DNA of 64,000 nt from Protonemura montana (taxonomy: Eukaryota > Arthropoda > Insecta > Plecoptera > Nemouridae), in assembly GCA_947568835.1 (NCBI GenBank), contig OX387607.1, forward strand, positions 12,229,701-12,293,700, written 5' to 3'. Both the position numbers and the translations under genes were made by a program. The notes under the pieces were generated by a model. That model searched no databases. It saw nothing but the letters and a program-made list of their open reading frames with translations, and was not told where the DNA came from. Shown one piece after another: positions 37,321 through 50,579 of the stretch. Every line of letters begins with the position of its first letter. The stretch's first letter is position 1.

Positions 37321-38969
37321 TCATTTAGCGTGAACTTTCAAGCTTAGGTTTACTAGTGCTGCAATACAGAGTAAAAGTTTTTTTTTCTGTTTTAACTTTT
37401 TCTAAGAAGTATATTTGATATATAGGGACACTTATTTGTTAAAGAGCAAAAAAACCCATAAGTAACCCCGAAAAATACGCTCATAAGTTAAGTGCATTCG
37501 TACATTTGGGGCAGATCTCCCGCAAGGGATGGATTTTTTGTTTGTTGTTTAAATAGGAACCCAATCGAAATATGGAAAAATGGAAAAATCGCTGTCAAAT
37601 TGGTTTTAATACCCCAAAACAAATGTAAGTTGTAAGACTATTAAGAATAAAACTGACCTTAAATTTCACCTTCCAACATCTGCAGGCAACTTTAATTAAC
37701 TAAATCAAAATTTACTTTTATTAATATAAGTTCTGCCGTTGCTTCCACTCCAACATACATTTCCTAACACTAAGTTATTTCTATCCAAATATAAGGAAAA
37801 TATTTGTTCACAGACATCTTAAGTCTTAGCAAACCTATTAATTACCATCACCGCCACTGCCTCCCTTTTGGTTCATCACCGCCTCGGCGCCGTCTTCGTC
37901 GCCGACTCCCTCATCCACAACGTACCTCACTGCTACTATCATCTTGGAGTTTGAGTGGACGGCCGACTGGATTTGGAAACAAGCACCTTAAGTCCTGTAG
38001 TCCAGGACTGTCGAGTAGTTTGGGTTCTCGAAACCATACTACTCACTTCCGGCAGCAAATGACAGCACCAGTGACCCGCCCTTATGACGTCAATGCGGCT
38101 TGATTGACGTATTGCGGGGGTAAAGAAGGCATTCCATCCAGGGTTATTTTCTTTCCATCTTTCCTTTCTTTAAGGTTGTACCTCTTGGTTCACAGGTTTG
38201 GTCAAGCCTCCGTGCGATGTTAAACCCTCTTTGCGGAAATTCCCGAATAATCAACTATACTAAATCGAGATAATTAACGGTTGATACTTTTAGGTGCAGT
38301 GACAGTATTTTTGAGTTTCGTAATTTTGTTAGTTCTAGTTAAAAACTCGCTTTTCAGACTGGATTACGTTCAAATAGTAAAATCGATTGATTTATAAGTT
38401 ACCATATTGTTAGTAAAATAATGAATTGTAAGCGTTTGCTAAAAATCACGGTTGCAAACGCTACCTAGTTGCAACAACCAATACTACGTGTTGTCGGTTC
38501 GTTTGGTCATTATTTTAGCACTAGGACTATAATTAAACCTGTAAGCCCAATGGATTTATTCCTTTTAACGTTTTACATTTTTGAACCGTCAGACACTTCC
38601 TCAAAGACGGGAATTCAATACTTTCATCAATGTTTCATACTGAGGTCAATTGAAATTCGACTAGGCCAAGACGACCATCTATTCCGCAATCTGCTCCAGA
38701 CATTTTCTGAGTCACGTTTTATCTGGATTACTACTCCACCTGATTCGAAGTGTAGCACTCGCCCTCTACAAGGCGCCCTCCCGTCAGAGTCAAAGGTATG
38801 GGATAATCAGAGGGATTAGAGGCCGTGGGAAGACGCGGCATTTTGCACGAACAGGCTTCGAGGATACCAACGAACGCAGAGCTCCCTAACGACCGTCGCA
38901 TGCACGGCCCAGGGCGTTCACATTTTAGCGCGATTATCGCCTGCCATTTTTATTCCAGGTTTTTGTCGA

Positions 38970-39440
38970 ATTACCAAAGTTAAGCAACACTGCGAATTGT
39001 GCCATGTAATGGATGGTGACCGTCAAACGGTTTGGAGTGTTCTGAAATACCGGTTCTCGTGAGATCACAGAAGTTGAGCAACACTGCGCTGGGTCAGATA
39101 TTGCACGGGTGACCACCAAGCGGTTTGGCGTAATAGAAACACCGTATTTAGTGAGATCACTGACGTTAAGCAACACTGCGCTAGGTCAGTTATTAGATGG
39201 GTGACCACAAACCAAACCAAACGGTTTGGCGAGCTAGGAACGCCGGTTGCCGTGAGATCACCGAAGTTAAGAAGCATACATTGGATTAGATTATCACCAC
39301 ACTGATGACGCAGTTCTGCTAGGAAGAGAGATTGGAAGGGATAAAGTTAATTAGCTTACCTCATTCGCCTAGTTATCAACCTCTGGTCAGCATTGATCAG
39401 CGGAGGAGTCTTGTTGTTCGCGTTGTTGTTCGGTTCGTTC
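38970..39440 (+). mobile_element. 5S-headed SINE with three to four head units
   Basis: AAGTTAAGCAACACTGCG-type heads start near 38979, 39073, 39165 and 39265 (spacing 92-100 bp). Each of the first three carries GGGTGACCAC-like and CGGTTTGG segments, and GTGAGATCAC junctions separate the units. The body follows with TATCAACCTCTGGTCAGC and GAGGAGTCTTGTTGTTCG. Confidence 0.75.
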
Positions 39441-40681
39441 GTCCAACGTTCCCTTTGGTGCTGTTCGACAGAATTCTACCCGCCGACACTGTGCGTCTCT
39501 TCCTTCCTGCTACACTAGACTCGATTCCCCATCATCCTCATCATCAACCACTCATTCGTTGATGACATAAACCAGCGCCCTTGGGATAGTTGTCCAAACA
39601 GTGATACGTTAATCAAAACAGCTCGACCTTATTTCGTGTTGTTGACTTAATGATTCAAACACTAGAGACTAGTTGATCTCAATAAAGGTTGCAACATTTC
39701 CCCACACAATGCAACTGAACAACACCGCCAGACAACCCCTTAGCTACTTGTTTCCTTCGAGAAATTTCATCTCATCTCGATGAGGTTGCAAGGCATTGCC
39801 TACTGAACGCTAGCATGCCACCTGGCGGCACCCTAACAAAGCTGTAGTGTCTAGCAGGCACTGGATTTCCCGGAAGGGTGGGTGGGGGACTCTGATTGAG
39901 ACGTATCGCCTTGTATCGATCCGATCACAGCCTTACCGCTCCTGCCCTCACCGCACCCCCTATGTTGTTGTCATGTGTGTGACTGTTGTTTGACAGATTT
40001 CCTCAGCACGGCTGGTTGAATCCTGGCTGATTGCACGAGGATTTGGACCGTGCCCGTGTGTTGTTGTATCGGGTGTGTATCGGGGGAGGGGGAGAGCGCT
40101 TGGGAAATGGCAGGCAATCAGGCTCGAACCCGCGACCAAATATTGACTCGGCAAGCAGAGCGATTGTCTCTTCGTGTTTGCTCGCAGGATTGCGGTTGGA
40201 GACGCCGACGCCGTCGTGTGGTCGTCGTAGGGATGGGGTCTATTAATAGCGTCGGGATTCCCGGAAATTGACTAAAAAATTCACAGCGTTCGTCATATTA
40301 TCCTTCATTCCTCGGCACAGTTGTGTTTGGCGGAGATACTTTATCTCTTTTGGACGTGCATTTTGGGTGTCCTTTGCCCCATTCGTGCCTTCTTTGCCCT
40401 GTATGAACGTCCTCTCCCTAGTTTAGACGAACTTTGCCCAGTTCGCCAGTAGTTTGTCCCGTTAATTCGTCCTTTGCTCGTACGGAAGTCGTTGACCCCG
40501 GTCCCATCCCTTCGGCAGGTGCTACATTGAAAACTACTTTTTGACTGAAACCAAGCCCACAGTCACCTACTCTCCTGAACTTTCCGAGTTTGTGAGAACG
40601 TGATGCTGACATGCACAGTTCGCACAACTTTTCACTCTCGTCTGGCAGCTTTCCCGTCAAATAAGCATTCAGGGCTGTAAC

Positions 40682-40716
40682 TATATATATATATAAATAT
40701 ATTTATTTATTTATAT
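40682..40716 (+). repeat. TA/TTTA microsatellite
   Basis: A TATATATATATATA run followed by ATTTATTTATTTATA. A second TA run is at about 44297-44312. Confidence 0.85.
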
Positions 40717-41869
40717 GCCTTAAGAACCAATAGGTCGAACACCAGGTAGATATCATTTTTTATTATGCCCCACGCGGTCACGATTGGCGGATTTGAGGGC
40801 GCGCGCTAAATATTAATAAAACGCTACTGCACGCGTTTATTTGAAAAGGTACCTTGCTCCGAGGCGTCAGCGAACTGTCAGTCAAGTGCCTAGTACTTGT
40901 CCTCTTGAAGTCGAGGTCTCTCAGGTCGCTTCGTGTGCGCTCTGAAGACTCTGCTGACGCCTTGAAGCCAGGACAGAGGGTGACGTCTTGCTGCTGAGAC
41001 GGGAAAATTGAGTGGAGGCGTTGGGGGGAAAGTCGGGTGGCAGACGACGAAGAAGTGTCTGGCCTGTCGTCTACGCGGGGACTCGAGCGCGGCGGGAATC
41101 GAATTGACGGACGCCAATCGGAAACGAGTTCCTTCGCTAAATTAATCACGCAACGGGGAAAATGAAGTAATACCCAGTCTACGAATCTGACTAAAAGTAT
41201 TCGAATCGGCAGAAATGTTTTATCAATATCTAGCGTGAACTGCAAACTCCAATTCTGAGCTACTGTCAATTTAGTATTCACGAACCAATTACCCAGCTTA
41301 TGCTGGATCTGTTGAAGCTAATATTGAATCTAACAGGCTTAAAATCGCGATTTAATTATCTCCTTTGAAATAATATTATCAAGCTAGAAATCTTCAATAG
41401 TCATGCTTTGAAGCTTTAAACCATATTAGCTTTGATTAGCTTTAATTATATAAAGCTGCTTTGACGCTTTTTAAGGATATTCGCATAAAACCTATACGCT
41501 TCAAATCACTGCCTTGTACCTAAACTGTACCCAAAGTTGTTCCCAAATTGGTTTTAATATTATGATCAACGCCCCTATTGACTTGATCGTCGCAAATCAT
41601 TACTTTGGACATAGCACTTTTGCAAATTTGAAACTTTAGCACAATATTCATTTGACGAGTCTAAGTTCCGAGCCGCAAGACCGCAGCAATGACCGCGCTT
41701 CGGCCTGCCGCGTTACATAATTGACTCGGATGTGAAGCTAGCCCCGTCATTAGCGAGTGTGAACCTGCTCCCAGCGGTTACCACCCCGCTAATAACACAG
41801 CGTGCATTATGCACGACCGCCGGGGTAAGCTACAGGTGGTCAGCAGACCCTCCACTTTGATGGTTTCGT

Positions 41870-42140
41870 GGTTTCGTGGGTTCACCGACGTTAAGAAACA
41901 TCACTTAGGATCTGGACTCAGGAGTTGGATGGGTGACCACCGAACGGCTTAGCGAGTTGAAAACACTGTTCTTATGAGATCACTGCAGTTAAGTAACACC
42001 GCTCTGGATCAGGTAATGGGCTGACGTCAACACATCCATTTGGGAGAGAGGTTGGAGTAATATAAGTCAGTACAACAGATGAATCGTCGTACTTATCAAC
42101 CTCATGACAGCAAGGTTTTGTGGAGGAAGCTTGTTAAAGT
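41870..42140 (+). mobile_element. 5S-headed SINE
   Basis: Two degenerate head units (GACGTTAAGAAACATC and TGCAGTTAAGTAACACCGC) with GATGGGTGACCACCGAACGG, then body sequence GGGAGAGAGGTTGGAG and TATCAACCTCATGACAGC. Confidence 0.7.
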
Positions 42141-45100
42141 TGTACATATAAAAAATCAGTTGAATCTCACATTTTTAGTCCGCAACTCCTAAAAAAAGCT
42201 CTGCAAAAAACAGATCCGCATATCGCATCGATCTAGACGACATTGATCCCAGTGCAAACAATAAACTGACATCCGATACCAGCGCTCCCTGTTTGCGTTT
42301 CACGGCTCGTGCGATTGTGCTGCCATGTCTATAGATGGCGGTGCATTAGTGGATTAACAAGGCGGTGCGTGCGACCGAATACAGCACGATGGCGGTGCTG
42401 GGTTTCCAGGGCTGTGGACATCTCACGGAGCTGACGACCGCAGTGCCTGTCGCATACGGTATATAACGCATCTTATTTTGACCCAGGGGACGCCATGAGC
42501 ATGGCACATTGAAGCGAATTGCTGTGCGGTTCCAGAAACGCCCGACAGCGAGAACCACTCTGCGTCTCAAGGTCAACGACGTAGCCGTTTAAGCAATATA
42601 TTATTTCGTAGCACATTCGTTGCTGGGACCAAGAATTAGCACCGAGACCAAGCAATTGAGAGATGGATAGTAGATTAGATTTCTTAGTCTTTATCCCATG
42701 CTGCCAATGCATTTTTCCCTAACACTTTCATTTCTGGCCCAAGAAATTGGCACCAAGACCAAGCAATTCAGAGTTGGACTCTGGATTCGATTTCCAAAGA
42801 TGTCAACGTATTTTTGATGCAATGATCATAAAGAGGTTTCAAATTGCAAGACCTTTCCAGCTACTTTCTTCCAGAAAGATACGCCGATCTGTGCGTGCCA
42901 CGAACGAGTGCCAGGGTATAAAGAGGCCTCGGGGAGTTACCGCCAGACGGCGTGCCTGTCGACGATCACGACGCCATTAGGAAACACGGCCACCTGGGGA
43001 TTGCATAGGCCACCGCGGCCACACTGAGCTGCCAATTTTGTCAACACTTAGCGAAACAAATGAACACTCTTACATCATTAGATATATAACATGGCTCTAA
43101 AGCCAACGGTTTCTGATGCTTCAACATTCAGAGACCCCTTAAGGATCTTGCACCATTTTCCTCCATTTTCCCCGTACCCCTCGCACCCTTTAAAGAGGCC
43201 CTTTAACTCTACGGTGAGGGAGGGATGAGGTAGGTCACTGCATTAAGTCTATAAGTTCCGACTTGACCGACAGAGTGCTCTGCCAGCTGACATCGTGTTG
43301 GTTTGCTTAGTGGCATTGTCCGCCTTCTAGACCTCTTCTAGACACACTGCCTTCCAGACTTTGATTTCGATCGCTTGTCAAGTATTCGAGTGTTTTCCTG
43401 GCAAGTTGACTTTGGTTCGGATTTTGAATCAGAAGACATTTCACCGGTGAGTGGACGTTTACAAAATGGAAAGTTTGTCTTGTCTTCGTGTGGAAAGAAC
43501 GTTGGAGCTGATTCACAATTGGTGATAATTGAGATTAACGAGTATTGATAACTATTATAATGCCTACGGATTGTCCATTGTGATTCGACTGACATCATCG
43601 CTAGACATTTCATTGCACGTGCAGGTATTATGGTGCTGGATCTAAATTGCTGGGACTTTTTAGGTTATGTTTTCAAGTTGTGTTTTCAAGGTTATGTTAT
43701 GGTTATTCGTCATACAATTTTATTTGTTTGCTCCACAGATAAGCCCAATGGGCTTTGTGAAAAACTGTGCGATGACATATCTAATGTAATTTTTTTGGTC
43801 TCACCACAGGTTTCACCTAATAAACATGTTCAAAAAACAAAACAAAAAATGAACATAATTGCTGATTTATATTTTACTCGCTCTTGATAGGTTGGTTTTA
43901 AGCTATCGCACGGAAAATTGATTACAAATTTGAATGGCGTAATTGATTAATCCTCACGACTTACCATTGTTGCAGTTTGAATCAGTAAGATTCGAATGTG
44001 AACGCCAACAATTAATTAAATCGCATCTTGCATTTGTGTTAATTCTTATGCCTTATCACTTATGACCAATCCTCATGCAGGGTTGTGAATCTGCCTTTTT
44101 AAAGAGAGTCTATAGAGTCTAGTCTAGAGATAAGACGGAAGATTTTGGAGCAAAGGGATCCACCGGGATTTCTATGTTATCTTATGGGAGAAAACAAGAA
44201 TTTCCCTTACTTATGGTTTTTCGACTCATTTATACTTTATCTAACCTTAGCAATAGTTTTGAAGAAAAAAAATATAAAAAAACCGGGGTCTTGATACATA
44301 TATATATATATTTAAATTCCTTCCAAATTTGGGTGAGCACCCTGTAATTAACATTCCCAATGAAGGAAACATGAACGAACTATGCGTAATATTACATGAA
44401 GTAATAAAACAGTTGACAATCAGCAACTCTCCTGGACGTGTGCCGGATGTTCGCGGTGTCGCACCGCCACTCAGAGTGCGTGTTGTCATCGACGACGTCG
44501 TCGGGCAAGGCACGGCTTGGTTGTTGTTATCTTGTACCGCGCGCGGGTCAACCGGTCACATGGATCGCCGGACAAAACAGCTGACAGGCAGCGAGTCGTC
44601 AGCCTGGTGGATACCAAGCCTCACAGTCGTGCTAAGCATCTTGTTCAGTGACTCTGAGAGGCTGAGAGATTGTGTGCATTGTTTTGCAAGTCTCTTAGCA
44701 TCTTGTTCGGCGTTGAGCACGTGGTGTGTCGATGGCTGGAGTCCCCGGTTCGAAACTGGGTGAAGGACCCGACGCAGAGCTACAGGTGTGACTGGTAGGT
44801 AGAGTGCGTGCGCCGATTCGATAGACGTTTGTGGATCTTAATTTACGAATGTAGTTGCTATCGCTCCTTGTTCTGTTACTTACCTGCGAAGTAATACTAT
44901 ACACATTTGAAAATTCTTTTTAGCTACCATAAAACTTAACTTGATAGAAGAGTTGACAAGTCGATATAACGGATATGAGAGTGATGGGAGATAATCAAGA
45001 CATATTCTTCTTATCTCTGTCCCTCAAAAGCGGAAAAAATGAGACTGAGTTTTATTTCTATAATCTTTTCAATATGACACATATCTGATGTCACTTTATG

Positions 45101-47423
45101 TCTTATGTCCGTTTCATGTCTACATGTTTGATAGTCGTGATTTTCAGAAAACCACAAATTATCTTTCTTTAATGTCGCTCCCTCTTGCTTCCTCTACAGT
45201 ATAACTACAAAATGTAAACAAAACGTTAGATTAGAATAGAGATGCCAGGAAAAAATAACTTTTGGTGCGTTTTGAGATATTTCGCTGGCTAATTAGCCAA
45301 ACAAATCGAAATAATTACAACAAAATACAAATAAAATCGCTAGATTTCCAAAGAGCATGACCGCCATGTTATCACCGACGTCACATTTTCAACAAAAGAC
45401 AAACACATATGAAAGTCCCAATAGCATGTAACTTGTAATCGAAGAGACCGTTACGCAAGATGACCACTGTCTATGACAGGGACTATAGCAGAACGGAGAA
45501 CCGAGGAAGGCGGTGGAGAGAGTCCAGCAGGCACTGGGTTAAGGCCTAGCGGTGGCCGGTGATAACCGCACTGCGTAACGCATTGTGCGTGCGAACAGAT
45601 TGGCCGTGTTTCTGCCTTACAATGGGTGTAGGCGCTACAGGTAGACGCAACGAGAATCGAGGTGGCTCGTTGCTTGCTTAGCTCGCTGCCCCAAAGGATG
45701 ATTCCATTAGGTCTATAGACTTAGTCAAAGTCCCAGGGCAAGTTTTTAACAGTCTTTGCAAAAATTACTTATGATCTAATTATACTCCGACAAAAATGTT
45801 AGGAACTAGGTGGAGTTGCTATCACTTTTGAAATTAAATTTCGATATTTCTCGAAGCTGTCTCGTATTTGATACTGGTTTACGCGAAGACAATCTGCATC
45901 GATGCTGATCTCAAAGATTGATTTGTATTTTTCGATATTTTGAGTTGTGTGGCACCGTCTGTTACCATGTACAAGAGGTCGTTAGTCAATATCAAACACA
46001 CTTCACGACCAAGTGTTTTTTGTGGGAAATATTGGTAAATTTTCTGACATTTCTCATAGGAAAACCTGCCAAAAACAGGAGAATTTTCTTCAAGAAAAGC
46101 CTTAATCAGTTTTGAAAAATTTTCTTTGGAAAAACTGCCAAATCCTGCAACATTTTCTTAAAGAAAATACAACCAAATACTGGAGAATTTCCTCTAAAAA
46201 CCCTGACAAATGTGCTGGCATGAACAGTTCCTTTAATCCACATGCCACATTCTAAATTGATTTCTCGAAACCCACGCAAAAAGTAACGGCTCTTTACCAA
46301 GATTGTCGTTAAACCTGGCCGTTAGCTTGCCAGCCGCCCACTGAGCATGCGCACACATGACAGACCAGGAGTTTGCCAAACACCAAACAATATTAGCACC
46401 CGTACGCGAATTGTCAGCAAACAGAGTGGGTAAACATGTCGCCATGCGCATATGCAACTCGCGTGCAAGTGGGTTCACCCCGTCGAGTGACGTCACTATT
46501 AAGTGCAACAATCACCGGCCACTGTAGCCCTTTTTGTCACCAACTTCGAAAATTAAAAATACTACCAGGCTAATGAGGTACAATATAGTAGACGCAACTT
46601 TTGGTAGCCACAGAGAAGGTGCGATCGGCTGACAGAGCTTCTCCATTTTATTACATCATATTTGCCATGGGTAAAAACTTTGTTTCATCTAGAGGAGGTT
46701 TTTGCCAGCCCGAAATAGGGTCGCCTTGCCAATCAGTTTTGAAGTCCCCGTGGTTGTCAACACATGGATTGACAATACACATGACGAGTTGCCATCCCGT
46801 GGATTGGATCCGTCACCTTGCCAATCCACCTTGTCTGGTTTACCAGTGAGAAGGAATCCCCATCAGGTTCATAGAACATTCTCTGATTCCTGACCTCATC
46901 ATAAACCAAATAGGGAGACAACTTCGCCGTGGGTGGCTAATTGCCATGAAAACGCGATAGGTAGCAAACGATTGGACACACTTTAAACTACTCGCGTTGA
47001 TCGCCAACGGAGTGCGTTAATCAGACGATTAGCCAAACCGTCGTTAACGCGTAGTTGCCGTAAATCTTGCGGAATCGACGGAAATCCTGGAGGAGGTGGC
47101 GGGGTGGGGGAGGGGGAATTTTATTGGGTATTGTTCCCCGCAGTTGGGCGGCCTGATTGGCTATTGTCTCGAGTCGGCTAATGTGTCCCGTGCTAATGGG
47201 CACGTGCCTGTCGGCACCGGGGAGGCATCGATGTCACTTCACCGACGCGACTCCAGTCGTTTGACTTGGCGAGCTCTGACAGGTCTGCCGGGCAAAAGCT
47301 TAGGATCACAGGAAGCCCGTCGCAAGTATTGGCGGGAAGCGTGGACAAGGGATTCGTCGGAACCGGTAATTGCGATTTTTCTGTTTAATTTTGGGGGCAA
47401 AGACGACTATGGTTTGACATTAC

Positions 47424-47547
47424 TAGGAACACTACTACCGTCTCAAAAATTGATGCTCAAACGGGGACTCGAACACCAATCTCCACCTAGCACGGGGTTC
47501 GAGTCCCCGTTGGGGCATCAATTTTTGAGAGGGTAGTAGTGTTCCTA
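47424..47547. mobile_element. Palindromic tRNA-like element
   Basis: Two inverted arms of about 51 bp flank a spacer of about 22 bp. The left arm runs TAGGAACACTACTACCGTC to GGGGACTCGAAC; the right arm runs GTTCGAGTCCCCG to GGTAGTAGTGTTCCTA. Each arm carries a B-box-like core shared with the SINE at 7172-7275. Followed by GCGCATTGCAAGCGTTTG, which also follows the copy at 61973. Confidence 0.7.
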
Positions 47548-50226
47548 ATAATAGAATAACCCGCGCATTGCAAGCGTTTGTAATTTAAATCAGATTTCAC
47601 ATGCCATGGTTTTGTATTGATGACCACTGGATGATGTCGTTAAACTTTCTATCTGTTTGGTTACTAAGTGTCATAGCTATACGTAGCTTTAAATCCATGT
47701 CCACTATTTGTTTTGAGTCATGAATGGAATAGTATACCTACAAGCGGTGGCATAATTTACAAAATTACTAAACATCATTACCTTGATTGCTGGGGTTTGT
47801 ATCGCATTTAATGGAATTCCACGTTCAAAAATTAATATCTCTCTAGTTGAGTGTTTATTAAGTGAACAATTTCGTGACCTTGAAAAGGGTTCATCGGGTC
47901 GGAATGGACTTGATGTTCAACGCTTCCCTGATCAATTAGCTTAAGACCCTTAAATCTGTGATCGAAGGCTTAGCGTTCGGTCCCCTTCGTTCTTCCTAAG
48001 TGACCTTGAAAGTAGCAGCGGTTTGTCCTCCCATCTCTGTTGAAATCGGGACACAAGAGTCCCGCCTTCGACTTAGTCTGGCCAGACTTTGCCCGACCTC
48101 TAATTCCGACCCCGACGGGACACTGGGGGGACGCCGAAGGGCACGGGGCGTCCCGGGCGTCGGGTCAGCAAACACACGACGCCGTTTTGGGCTCGGCCCG
48201 GCCGCCACCCGGGCTATTGATCGGCAACGACGCCGACGCCGACGCCGCGGCAGCTGGAGGCACCGGAGTCGGTCGGGGCACCGGCGTCGGTCCGATACAA
48301 TAGGGCGACGTCGGTTCCCGATTTGGGAGTTGTAATTTGTTTTTGTCTCAAGAGATCAGTAGGCAAACGGCGACATGGATCTCTTGGTTTGGAATGTACT
48401 TCTTCTTGAACTGAGCAGCGAACGCTCGCTAGGGGGCAAAAAGAAATCTCTTGTGATTTGCTAGTCTTCAGTGTTTGAAAAATGAAATGGTTCCGGGAAT
48501 GGTTTTTATGGAAAAAGCCTCACGAAATATGATGATAAAACGAGGATTGATATTCAATAAATTGCAATGTCACTACGCTGGAATCAACCAGCGTCCTAAA
48601 CAAAAACTTTCTCATATAGAATTTTATCCGACTATTCCATAAAGTGCCGCTCTATTTCCTAGTAAACTGAAACAGGTTTCTTAGAATTTAAAAAGAACGT
48701 GATGTTGAATTATGAATATGTTTTGAATATTGAATATGTTTGTGAAGTGCTTTTAAAAGCAACAAAAGTAAAAAATTATGGTGGACCATTTCTTTTAAGC
48801 CTGTGCGCATGAGTTACCTTTCCACGTTGGATAATAACACGATAAATTCCCTTCATTGTTCCGCTCACAGGAACCGCACAAGATCGTTTCAAGACCTTCA
48901 TAAACGCCGCGAGGTCGGGATATCACACTGCCTGGAATAGCTTGATCCCATTCCTGCCCCGGTCGTTTGGGATACTCTCGGGACGCGTGAAGGCCAAGGG
49001 ATGGGACTTACGAAGCCACCGAAAGTCCTCAAGCTTTCAAGAATGGAATGCTATTGAGAGCCATTTCAAAAGGAAATTCATTTTTGTGATTCGAAAGGAG
49101 GTTAGATGTCGGCTCAGCGAAATAGCGTTTGGATTTAGTACCCATTAACGACCAGCTGCAGTTTTCATTGAGCTGGTATGGGCGAAAATTTTCGACAAAA
49201 TACAGGGATTACTTTTCAAATATGATATCCCATCCATAAAAAAAATGTTCCGATCTAGAAAACCATTATGTCCAAGTATGAAAACAGACACAACGACCAA
49301 CAAAAAGCACCTAATTCCAAACGGAGAAGTTAGGTTTACCTGTATCCACCACACCTTATAACACATGTAGTTGCTTTTTGATGCTATTATTAGAAAATAG
49401 GAAAAATTAGGAAAACGACACGGATCGTGTTCTTTGGCAGAGGCTGGCTGGAATACTTTATAAAGAACATCTTTAATAGTGCGTCGTTAAACACCACAAA
49501 TGAATCAATAATTGCGAGATGGGTCACATAGCAACTCGACTGCACTCCGCCTAAAATGATGTATCGACGTCCGCTGACGAATTCCGACGTCGGTTCGGTT
49601 GCAGATGCGTCTCGACGCCCTGCGTCGGTGATCGGTGGCACTCTCGTCGAGCCTCTCGCCGTCCGTAGACGTCGGCATGGACTGGCCGTGAGCGTGGCAG
49701 CCATGCTCGAAATCCGTCGGCGTCGGCCGTTGCAGGACGCCCAACACATGATCCACGACGCCAACGACGCTAAAACGCCTTGAGGTCAGTCTAAAGCGAA
49801 AAATAATATCCTTATCTCATGGTTTTGTCTGGAAAGAAATATTACACAGCCGGAGAGTCTCATGACAATTTTCATTCAAAGAATGTGTGCGGAGCTTTAA
49901 GATATTTTTTGGTGGTCTTAGATCTTTTTGAGACGTATTTTAGTTCATGTTGCCCTGTGAAAGACGCTGTTTGATACTTTTAGTCCATTTTAAGACCTCT
50001 TGTGGTGCATGCCATTGTAGAAGCTAAAAATACTTCAAGTGGTTCTAGTTACCACATGAAACACCACCTTCCGAGCTTAAAAATCATAGCAAGGCGTCTT
50101 TTGGTCATTCGGCGAACATTAGGCTCAAACATTATTTAACACCAGCAGCCTTTTTTGCGAAGTCTCCTGATGCTGTAGGCCAATAGTAAATGTCTTGTTA
50201 AAGCTTCTCTTAAGACTTATTTAGGC

Positions 50227-50579
50227 ATGCTTACAGCGATGGAGGGCTGCAGCGACGAGGACATGGACACGTTCCTCGAGCTGCACAAGGTGGCGGTGGA
50301 GACGTGGTTGCTGGAGAAGGCTGACCCCGCAATGGTGCAGCGCATCCTGGCGGCCAAAGGCGTCGCTCCTCGCGTTAGCATTGGCGTCGGCGTCGGCGTC
50401 GGCGTCGAGGAAGCGGCATCCGAGACCGGAGGCTCACCAGACGCCGAGCGCCTCTCGCCGGAAGCCGACGGTGAAACGACGCTGACGCCTCCTGGCACCA
50501 CGGGGGATGAAGGACGTTCCGGAGGAAGTCGACCACCGAAGACGCAGTCGCCGCACCGATCGTCGTTTCGGAAGAACAG
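50227..50579 (+). CDS. Pde6: Pde6-like exon 1 (first recognised)
   Basis: Encodes [19 protein letters not shown], then [14 protein letters not shown], a Gly-Val repeat, an acidic Pro/Ser/Thr-rich linker and RSSFRKN. Two in-frame Met codons (50227 and 50239) could start translation. Two AG acceptors (TTTAG at 50224 and CTTACAG at 50236) imply an upstream exon, both joining in phase 1, so this is probably an internal exon. Donor AACAG|GTGCGT, phase 2. GGCGTC is tandemly repeated at about 50384-50406. Confidence 0.8.

Larger units (their letters stand above)
22743..50226. other. Intergenic stretch between divergent genes, or 5' introns of the phosphodiesterase
   Basis: 27 kb without a recognised exon. 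It holds two hAT-type MITEs, two minisatellites, several SINE copies, a tRNA-like palindrome and GACGCC-rich islands near 22880-23110, 32735-33010, 48090-48300 and 49560-49780, each annotated separately. Because phosphodiesterase exon 1 is preceded by a splice acceptor, noncoding or short coding 5' exons of that gene probably lie here but cannot be picked out by eye. Confidence 0.5.

Noticed and set aside
38970-39300. Functional 5S rRNA genes
   Set aside because: Units are only 92-100 bp, lack the 5' third of 5S rRNA and diverge from each other; they run into a SINE body.
40778-41281. 167-codon minus-strand open frame
   Set aside because: Ser/Arg/Pro-rich without recognisable motifs, no splice or promoter support.
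44329-44763. 144-codon plus-strand frame as an extra exon
   Set aside because: No domain, no continuity with either gene and no convincing splice sites.
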